Source: Archaeoglobaceae archaeon
Lineage (GTDB): Archaea; Halobacteriota; Archaeoglobi; Archaeoglobales; Archaeoglobaceae
Reading direction: 5' to 3'
DNA length: 9,861 nucleotides
NCBI GenBank assembly: GCA_025059545.1
Contig: JANXDJ010000042.1
Coordinates: 1,481-11,341 of the forward strand
Of the stretch, positions 1-5,449 are shown piece by piece. The translations under genes were made by a program, and so were the position numbers. The notes under the pieces are model-generated. The model was given only the letters and a program-made list of their open reading frames with translations. It did not search any database and had not been told where the DNA came from. Each line of letters starts with the position of its first letter. Position 1 is the stretch's first letter.

Positions 1-638
1 CCGGTCAAGAGAAGATGGAGATTTTCGTTCCATGCTTTCAAATCGAATTTAACAGTTCCATTTGATTTTTTACTTAGCTCAGCAGATTTCAAAGCTAATG
101 CTGAATTTCCCGCCCCATTCCATTCCCAACAGATCATCAAATCCTCTCTTAATTCAAGAGCCTTTCTGCTGAATTTCAATGCAAAAGGAAGCTGTGGTTC
201 TGGAGAACCTCCAAAATGGCAGATACATCTAACTCTTCTTCTCATAATCGCTTTAAGCAATTCTTCAAGGCTAACAAATTTCCTGTTAACATTCTTATGA
301 CTCCAGTTCTGACAAAAAATGCAGTCGAAATTGCAACCATAATAGAATACCGCTAAATTCGTTCCTGAAAGCTTACTGCCTCTACAAAACCATGAATTAC
401 AGCAGTTCGTTGGCAATGGGTCTTCGTAGTAGATCAGATTACCATAAATTGGCTTCCCACACAAAGCAAGCTCTTTGCACTCGTTTGCACAAAGCTTGCA
501 GTTTTTCACAAAGGCTCCATTTCTTGGGTGGATTTCATTTATTAAGCTTAAAACTTTTTCAGATCTTGCGCATTCCACGCAAACGCTCAGAAATTTGGAT
601 GGTGCTCTTTTACCGCAGAATCTGCAGTTCATACTCAT
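1..638 (-). CDS. Radical SAM protein, pyruvate-formate-lyase-activating-enzyme-like (3' end outside window)
   Basis: Reading the minus strand from ATG at 638 gives 212 uninterrupted codons running off the left edge, so the C-terminus is missing. The radical SAM motif CX3CX2C is C102, C106 and C109 in YYGCNFDCIFCQNW, which would bind the [4Fe-4S] cluster that cleaves SAM. FGGSPEP (142-148) resembles the glycine-rich SAM-binding strand. FDLKAWNENLHLLLTG (198-213) matches the region that reads FDLKA...LH..LTG in PflA-like activases. Before the barrel there are many cysteines: C5/C8 and C20/C23 look like a small zinc ribbon, and C47, C50, C54, C60, C79, C80 and C85 could bind metal or a second cluster. 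The target protein cannot be told from sequence. A second ATG at 632 lies about 24 nt from a TTTAAA at 653-658 and could be a leaderless start. The start at 638 follows the broken gene upstream by 5 nt. Confidence 0.85.
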   Translation of the reverse strand, partial: MSMNCRFCGKRAPSKFLSVCVECARSEKVLSLINEIHPRNGAFVKNCKLCANECKELALCGKPIYGNLIYYEDPLPTNCCNSWFCRGSKLSGTNLAVFYYGCNFDCIFCQNWSHKNVNRKFVSLEELLKAIMRRRVRCICHFGGSPEPQLPFALKFSRKALELREDLMICWEWNGAGNSALALKSAELSKKSNGTVKFDLKAWNENLHLLLT

Positions 639-643
639 AGTTC

Positions 644-927
644 CTACTTCAGTTTAAATCTTTCGATCAGCCCATTCTTAAGGCTTTTCATGTAAAAAAG
701 ATCTAAAACGAATTCCTCAGAACTTTAAGAATTCTTTCGTCTGTGCAAAGTTTTTAGATGTTGATGACCACTTTGGGGAAATTTTGAAATGGTTTATCCA
801 CTAAATGATCCACATCTGTGCTTATCGATTGAAAAGGTGTCTTCTTTCCACTCCAATTCGGGTTGTATCTGATGTTATTGATCTCGAGTTCTTCTCCAAA
901 ACCATCAGGGGTTAGCAGTAGGATCAA
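644..927 (-). pseudogene. Decayed gene remnant of unknown family, upstream of the radical SAM gene
   Basis: This stretch has no intact gene but reads like a protein over most of its length. From 927 (a TTG; no ATG fits) to the TAA at 754-756 one frame encodes 56 sense codons after the first, including DGFGEELEINNIRYNPNW and ending FPKVVINI. The same frame continues past the TAA as KLCTDERILKVLRN to about 715. From about 720 a different frame gives VLDLFYMKSLKNGLIERF and ends at a TAG (644-646), 5 nt before the radical SAM ATG. One nonsense codon plus a one-base loss in the four-A run at 705-708 (T run on the coding strand) would restore about 95 codons. The operon-like spacing supports a former gene. 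The 5' end is absent, replaced by the DUF63 promoter region. I do not recognise the family. It could instead be a chance open stretch, or an intact gene with sequencing errors. Confidence 0.42.
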
Positions 928-939
928 ATTTCGAAGTTT

Positions 940-957
940 GAAAGAAAATTAATTATA
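940..957 (+). promoter_or_regulatory. TATA-type promoter for the DUF63 operon
   Basis: A purine-rich stretch (GAAAGAAAA, candidate BRE) is followed by TTAATTATA at 949-957, centred about 24 nt before the ATG at 977. No Shine-Dalgarno sequence lies in front of that ATG. The spacing fits transcription starting at or next to the start codon, giving a leaderless mRNA. The rest of the 639-976 gap is covered by the gene remnant on the minus strand. Confidence 0.5.
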
Positions 958-976
958 CTCACCCAAAACTTCTGCC

Positions 977-1768
977 ATGGATCTTTGGGGTTTCATAAAG
1001 GAATACTACATAGACTCTATCGTTTACAAGGAAGGTTACAACATCGTCAACACGCTGACTTGGGCGATAATTCTTGTAATCGCTGTATTTTTAATTTATA
1101 AATTCCTTGAAAAGAGATTCGAAATTGACGTGAATTTCATACTTGCAAATGTCCCTTACATTCTTTTAGGCTCATCCGCAAGAGTTGTAGAAGATGCGGG
1201 ATTTTTGAAGCCTCCGATTTCTTACGTTTTCATGTCTCCGCTCATATTCTTCCTGATATTCTTTTTGGCATTTCCAACGCTTTTAGTCTCAAGAAGGTTC
1301 TTTGGTGAGAAATACTATATTTATTACGCTTCTGTTGGGCTTTTATTTGCTATTGCTACAATAATCTTACTATTCGCGAATCTTAGAGTTGAAAATCCAC
1401 TAATTTTTCCTTATGGGATTACTGGAGCGGTCATAATTGCTTTGGCGTTTTATCTAATCCCTATAAAGACGAAAAATTTGCTTACCGCTTCAGTCATATT
1501 TGCCCATATGCTTGATGGTTTTGTAACCTTTTTGGGAGTTCAATATCATGGCTACGTTGAAATCCATGTGCTTCCAAGGTTTATTACGGAGGAATTTGGT
1601 GCAATTGCTTTACCGATTGCGAAATTCGGAGTCATAGCTTCAGTCTTATACCTAATAGATGCATCTGAGGAGAAAGAAAGCTTGAAGAATTTCCTAAAGT
1701 TCACACTCCTTGTTTTAGGCTTAGCACCCGCTCTGAGGAATGGATTGAGAATCATGTTTGGAGTATAA
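977..1768 (+). CDS. DUF63 family integral membrane protein
   Basis: This 263-residue, strongly hydrophobic protein belongs to the archaeal DUF63 family, whose function is unknown. About seven membrane segments can be seen, for example around residues 27-44, 85-104, 113-133, 141-160 and 205-227, so it sits in the cytoplasmic membrane. Polar motifs set in hydrophobic surroundings, RVVEDAG (69-75) and AHMLDGFVT (176-184), are the conserved-looking parts. Buried His, Asp and Glu residues of this kind hint at an active or transport site, but that is inference. It is the first gene of a four-gene operon: its TAA is 3 nt before the next start. The ATG is chosen because it lies about 24 nt after a TATA-like box and opens with a soluble, amphipathic N-terminus before the first membrane helix. 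Nothing is truncated. Confidence 0.87.
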   Translation: MDLWGFIKEYYIDSIVYKEGYNIVNTLTWAIILVIAVFLIYKFLEKRFEIDVNFILANVPYILLGSSARVVEDAGFLKPPISYVFMSPLIFFLIFFLAFPTLLVSRRFFGEKYYIYYASVGLLFAIATIILLFANLRVENPLIFPYGITGAVIIALAFYLIPIKTKNLLTASVIFAHMLDGFVTFLGVQYHGYVEIHVLPRFITEEFGAIALPIAKFGVIASVLYLIDASEEKESLKNFLKFTLLVLGLAPALRNGLRIMFGV

Positions 1769-1771
1769 GAT

Positions 1772-2524
1772 ATGATAATCACACTGCTCACAGACTTTGG
1801 AGACTTCTACCCTGGAGTTATGAAGGGTGTAATTCTTAGTTTAGCCCCTGAGGCAAAGATTGTTGACATAACTCACTCTGTTGAGCCACAGAATGTTTTT
1901 CAAGGAGCTTTTTTGCTCTACCATTCATATCGATTTTTTAAGAATGCCATTCACGTTGCGGTTGTTGATCCAGAAGTTGGTGGAAAGAGAAGGGGGATAG
2001 TTGTAAAAACGAAGAACCATTTCTTTGTCGCTCCAGATAACGGCATTTCTTACCCTTCCGCAAGCAAAGATGGAATTCTGAAAATATATGAGATCGATTA
2101 TAAAATCTCTGAGCTCGTTGGTAAGCTTTCAGCCACTTTCCATGGCAGAGATGTCTTTGCCCCTTCGTCTGCTTTAATCTTAAAGAAGGATTTCAGCTAT
2201 TTCAGGGAAATAGATGAAATTAAGCCTTTAAACCTCTTTGACTATTCCTTTGAAGGAGAGATTCTCAAGGCAAGAGTTGTTTACGTTGACAGATTTGGAA
2301 ATCTGATCACAAATGTTCCAGCTAAGGCTTTGGTGGGAACAAAAGGTTTTAATCTTCTTGGCATAGAATTTCCGATGGTGAGAACTTACTCCGATGTGCC
2401 CTTGGGGAAGCCATTGGCATTGATTGGAAGCTTTGGAACTCTTGAACTCAGCGTTAGGAATGGTAATGCCTCTAAGTTGCTCGGAATTGGCTCAGGTTTG
2501 ATCGAATTGGAGGTGCTTAGATGA
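1772..2524 (+). CDS. S-adenosyl-L-methionine hydroxide adenosyltransferase (SAM hydrolase, DUF62 family)
   Basis: The 250-residue product belongs to the family related to fluorinase and chlorinase that uses water to cleave SAM into adenosine and L-methionine. Family motifs are intact: LLTDFGD (5-11), VDITH (31-35), HVAVVDPEVGGKRRGI (61-76), VAPDNG (86-91) and TFHGRDVFAP (122-131). D66, R73 and H124 align with the Asp-Arg-His set reported as catalytic in the archaeal enzyme; this alignment is from memory. The length matches the archaeal family. The physiological role is unsettled; suggestions centre on SAM or methionine balance. Translation probably starts from a GGAG at 1760-1763 inside the end of DUF63, 8 nt before the ATG. 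Its stop overlaps the DUF61 start as ATGA. No signal peptide is present, so it is cytoplasmic. Confidence 0.93.
   Translation: MIITLLTDFGDFYPGVMKGVILSLAPEAKIVDITHSVEPQNVFQGAFLLYHSYRFFKNAIHVAVVDPEVGGKRRGIVVKTKNHFFVAPDNGISYPSASKDGILKIYEIDYKISELVGKLSATFHGRDVFAPSSALILKKDFSYFREIDEIKPLNLFDYSFEGEILKARVVYVDRFGNLITNVPAKALVGTKGFNLLGIEFPMVRTYSDVPLGKPLALIGSFGTLELSVRNGNASKLLGIGSGLIELEVLR
2509..2515 (+). promoter_or_regulatory. Strong Shine-Dalgarno site for the DUF61 gene
   Basis: GGAGGTG lies inside the last codons of the SAM hydrolase gene, 5 nt before the ATG at 2521. It is fully complementary to the archaeal 16S rRNA 3' tail. Together with the ATGA stop/start overlap it fixes the DUF61 start and indicates translational coupling. 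Confidence 0.75.
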
Positions 2525-2922
2525 ATGAGAAAATTCTTGCAAAGATGATCGAAGCGGTTAACAAGCACATGCCAGTGGCGATGAGAAGTCTTGAAGAAAT
2601 GTTGAAAGAAAAGGATCCAACTATTTTGGCGAAAGATGGAAATGAATATTATGTGGAGAAAAAGGAGCTTGAATTCATTGCGGAGCATGTGGATGAGCTT
2701 GAAAGAAATAAATTCAAGATCCCAATAATCCTTGAGATGTGCGAAATTGGAGGAGAGAGAGTTGTTTTCGTGAGGGATAAGCTTCACATCGCTTTCATAA
2801 AGAAAACCTTCGGATACGATCGAATTGTTAACGATAGCTTAATGCTTTACCTTTACGAGCTTTCTGCGATAAGGAGAAAGCTAAGAACCGCAACTCAAGT
2901 GATGTTTAGGGTGGAATTATGA
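2521..2922 (+). CDS. DUF61 / UPF0216 family protein of unknown function
   Basis: This small cytoplasmic protein of 133 residues matches the archaeal DUF61 (UPF0216) family in length and pattern. The N-terminal half is helical and charged, including MPVAMRSLEEMLKEKDP (18-34). A middle section, KIPIILEMCEIGGERVVFVRD (about 67-87), looks like paired beta strands with a single cysteine. The C-terminus is again helical and basic (SAIRRKLRTATQVMFRVEL). No catalytic motif is recognisable, and there is no signal peptide or membrane segment. A GGAGGTG site and a 4-nt overlap with the SAM hydrolase fix the start. Its stop overlaps the GlmM start in the same way. The basic, helical character would suit binding to a nucleic acid or a partner protein, but nothing in the sequence proves that. 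Confidence 0.87.
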   Translation: MNEKILAKMIEAVNKHMPVAMRSLEEMLKEKDPTILAKDGNEYYVEKKELEFIAEHVDELERNKFKIPIILEMCEIGGERVVFVRDKLHIAFIKKTFGYDRIVNDSLMLYLYELSAIRRKLRTATQVMFRVEL

Positions 2923-4235
2923 GTCTCTTTGGCACCAACGGTGTTAGGGGAATAGCGAATGAGGAGCTAACTGCTGAAATGGCTTTGGATTTGGGGAGAG
3001 TGATTGCAACTCTGAAGCCCGGAAAAATCGCTGTTGCCTGCGATACAAGGCTTTCGAGTTTCATGTTAAAATCTGCTGTTTTAGCTGGCATAATGTCCGC
3101 AGGTAGCACTGCGGTGGATTTAGGAATAGCCCCAACTCCCGCTTTGCAGTTTTATGCAAAAACAAAAAAGATTGCGGGAGTTGTTGTTACCGCAAGCCAT
3201 AATCCAAAGGAATACAATGGAATAAAGTTCATTCAAGAGAGCGGAGCGGAATTTTTCAGAGAGATGGATGAAGAAAGTGAGAGAATTTACATGAGCAAGG
3301 CTTTCAAGCTCGCAAAGTGGAACGAAGTTGGAACGCTTTTGCATGACGACTGTATTGAGCTCTATGTTAACGCAATCGTTAAAAGTGTGGAGCTTGACAG
3401 AAAATACCGTGTTGTTGTTGACTGTGGGAATGGTGCGGGATGCTTTACAACTCCTGAAATTCTTAAGAGGCTTGAATGCATTGTTTACGGAATAAACTGC
3501 AATCCAGATGGTAGATTCACTGCAAGGAATCCTGAACCAGTTGAAAAGGAGCTTTCATTGCTTAAGAGAGCGGTTTTGGACTTCAAAGCGGATCTTGGAG
3601 TTGCACATGATGGCGATGCGGATAGAGCGGTTTTTGTCAACGAAAAAGGGGAATTCGTTTCTGAAGATGCATTGCTTGCACTGATGGCTAAGCACTATGT
3701 AGAAAAGCATGGTGGTGGAATTGTTGTAACTCCTGTCTCTTCTTCTCGCTGTGTTGAGGATGCAGTGAGAGAAGTCGGCGGAGAAGTTGTTTACACCGCA
3801 GTTGGCTCTCCAGTTGTTGCGAAGGTTATGATGGAGAAGAACGCTGTATTCGGTGGCGAAGGAAATGGAGGGCTTATATTTCCCGAGCATTTGCTTGCAA
3901 GAGATGGCGGGATGAGTGTTGCTAAGGTTCTTGAACTGATGGATGAAAGTGGAAAGAAATTGAGTGAGCTTATAAGCGAAATCCCAAGATATTACATGCT
4001 GAAAGGCAAAGTTGAGTGTAGAAACAAGGATAAGGTGTTGAAAGAGCTTAGAAAAATGTTTCCCAATGCGAATCATGTAGATGGTGCAAGGATCGACTTT
4101 GAAGATGGCTGGCTTCTCATTCGTCCTTCAGGCACGGAGCCGATAGCAAGGATTTATGCCGAGGGCAAAAGCAGTGAAAGAGCGGAAGAGCTTTACAATG
4201 AAGGCTTGAAGATTTTGAAGCAAATTCTTGGTTGA
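2919..4235 (+). CDS. glmM: Phosphoglucosamine mutase, archaeal type (phosphohexomutase family)
   Basis: The 438-residue product is a four-domain alpha-D-phosphohexomutase. It should convert glucosamine-6-phosphate to glucosamine-1-phosphate, the step before UDP-N-acetylglucosamine, which feeds glycoprotein and surface glycan synthesis. All key sites are present: N-terminal FGTNGVRG, the phosphoserine loop TASHNP with S93, the Mg-binding loop DGDADR with D231, D233 and D235, the sugar-binding loop GGEGNGG (312-318), and the phosphate-binding loop RPSGTEP (402-408). The GEGNGG loop is what I expect in archaeal GlmM-like enzymes, but some relatives also act on mannose or glucose phosphates, so substrate choice is less certain than the family. 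It is the last gene of the operon. Its ATG overlaps the DUF61 stop as ATGA, with GGTGG at 2910-2914 as a ribosome site. Confidence 0.9.
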   Translation: MSLFGTNGVRGIANEELTAEMALDLGRVIATLKPGKIAVACDTRLSSFMLKSAVLAGIMSAGSTAVDLGIAPTPALQFYAKTKKIAGVVVTASHNPKEYNGIKFIQESGAEFFREMDEESERIYMSKAFKLAKWNEVGTLLHDDCIELYVNAIVKSVELDRKYRVVVDCGNGAGCFTTPEILKRLECIVYGINCNPDGRFTARNPEPVEKELSLLKRAVLDFKADLGVAHDGDADRAVFVNEKGEFVSEDALLALMAKHYVEKHGGGIVVTPVSSSRCVEDAVREVGGEVVYTAVGSPVVAKVMMEKNAVFGGEGNGGLIFPEHLLARDGGMSVAKVLELMDESGKKLSELISEIPRYYMLKGKVECRNKDKVLKELRKMFPNANHVDGARIDFEDGWLLIRPSGTEPIARIYAEGKSSERAEELYNEGLKILKQILG

Positions 4236-4264
4236 AAATCGATTCTCGTTGGAATATAGCTTGA

Positions 4265-4284
4265 TAAAAATTTATAAATTTTTA
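4265..4284 (+). promoter_or_regulatory. Palindromic TATA-box promoter of the F420-type oxidoreductase gene
   Basis: A perfect 20-bp inverted repeat is centred on TTTATAAAT (4271-4279), which is itself about 25 nt before the ATG at 4300. No Shine-Dalgarno sequence precedes the ATG, so the transcript is probably leaderless. The symmetry may only reflect an A/T-rich TATA element, or it could be a repressor site over the TATA box. The 64-nt gap after glmM holds nothing else clear. Confidence 0.55.
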
Positions 4285-4299
4285 CAACCGCTTTGAAGC

Positions 4300-5334
4300 A
4301 TGAGGTTTGGAAATCTTTTATCCCCTCCAATGCCACCACTCGACAGAGCTATGAAGATAGCGATTCAAAGCGATGAACTCGGCTTTCATTCCCTTGTGAT
4401 TCCAGATCACACACTCATGGTTCCCCCGGGATTGACTCCGAATGCTCTTGCATTACTTTCCGCAATTGCGATGAAAACGCAGAACATAGTGCTTGGAACT
4501 GGTGTTACAGATTTTGTTAGATACCATCCCTCTATTTTGGCTCAATTCTTCGCAACTCTCGACCACTTAGCTCCGGGAAGGGCTTTTCTTGGAATTGGTG
4601 CTGGAGAAGCGATGAACATTCTGCCTTTCGGGATAAAATGGGATAAGTTCAACATGCTTAAGGAAGGCATAGAGATCGTGAAGAAACTTTGGACAGAGGA
4701 GCAAGTTTCATTCTCAGGCAAGGCTTTCAAGCTTGAAAATGCTTTTCTACAAATCAAACCGATGCAGAAAATCCCAATATACCTTGGAGCAAATGGAAAG
4801 AGGACAAGAGAGCTCACAGGAATGCTCTGCGATGGATGGATGCCAATAGTTGAGACTCCGAAGACATACAAGGAAAATCTGGAAGATGTGAAAAGAGGGG
4901 CGGAGAAGGCTGGAAGGAAGATAGAGGAAATTGACACCGCTTTGCAAATCTATACCGCCATTGACTACGATAGCGCTCAGGCAATGGAAAGGGCAAGAAG
5001 ATTCGCTGGCATTGTGATCTCTGCACTTGAAAAAGTTGAGCAAGCGGGCTACAGTTTAGACGTTCCAAAAGATTTTTCGAAGAGATTTTACTTTGAAAGG
5101 CTGTTGTTGACTGATGATTCACTTTCAAAGTTCATAGAATATGCTTCAAAGGTTAGCGACGATATTTTGGCGGATTTCTTCATTGTTGGAAATCCAGAGG
5201 AGTGCATTTCAAAAATAGAGGAATTCAGAAAGGCGGGAGTTAGGCATTTGATGATCATAAACGTCGGTCCAGATCCAAAGCTTGTGATGAAGATCTACGC
5301 GGAGAAGATCATTCCGAGTTTTAAGGAGGATTAA
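4300..5334 (+). CDS. F420-dependent LLM-class oxidoreductase (Mer/Fgd/Adf-like)
   Basis: The 344-residue product is a TIM-barrel protein of the bacterial luciferase-like family whose archaeal members use coenzyme F420. Family marks are PDHT (35-38), where Mer has TDH; GTGVTDFVRYHP (about 66-77), the strand that carries the cis-peptide bulge in this family; LGIGAGEAMN (97-106), close to the GEALN of F420-dependent glucose-6-phosphate dehydrogenase; and YLGANGKRTRELTG for the cofactor phosphate. The end reads MIINVGPDPKLVMKIYAEKIIPSF, like Mer. The GEAMN segment makes it look closer to Fgd or alcohol-oxidising relatives than to true methylenetetrahydromethanopterin reductase, so the substrate is unknown. 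It is transcribed alone from the palindromic TATA promoter, starting at its first ATG. It is soluble and cytoplasmic, with no sign of damage. Confidence 0.87.
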   Translation: MRFGNLLSPPMPPLDRAMKIAIQSDELGFHSLVIPDHTLMVPPGLTPNALALLSAIAMKTQNIVLGTGVTDFVRYHPSILAQFFATLDHLAPGRAFLGIGAGEAMNILPFGIKWDKFNMLKEGIEIVKKLWTEEQVSFSGKAFKLENAFLQIKPMQKIPIYLGANGKRTRELTGMLCDGWMPIVETPKTYKENLEDVKRGAEKAGRKIEEIDTALQIYTAIDYDSAQAMERARRFAGIVISALEKVEQAGYSLDVPKDFSKRFYFERLLLTDDSLSKFIEYASKVSDDILADFFIVGNPEECISKIEEFRKAGVRHLMIINVGPDPKLVMKIYAEKIIPSFKED

Positions 5335-5379
5335 AAATAATTATAATATAATTTGTATATAATTCTTTTCAAGAAAATT

Positions 5380-5446
5380 CGTAAAATTTTAATTTTTTAG
5401 CATACAAATTGTTAATACACAAAGTTTGGGATGGCTTTGAGGTGGG
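5380..5446 (+). promoter_or_regulatory. AT-rich terminator/promoter region and ribosome site before the surface-protein gene
   Basis: The 115-bp gap after the oxidoreductase is very AT-rich. T runs at about 5385-5398 could end the upstream transcript. TTTTAATTT in the same place could act as a TATA box, with a start near 5414. GAGGTGG at 5439-5445 is a good Shine-Dalgarno match 4 nt before GTG 5450. An in-frame ATG at 5465 would sit 19 nt away, too far, which favours the GTG. AATTTGTAT (5350-5358) and its reverse complement (5402-5410) form a weak inverted pair. Confidence 0.35.
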
Positions 5447-5449
5447 AGC

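Noticed and set aside
392..657. Plus-strand open frames of 60-82 codons
   Set aside because: They lie opposite the radical SAM gene, whose minus-strand frame has clear family motifs; they have no promoter and no protein-like pattern.
3555..4076. A 173-codon minus-strand open frame
   Set aside because: It is antisense to the GlmM gene, which carries every active-site motif; the frame shows no family pattern.
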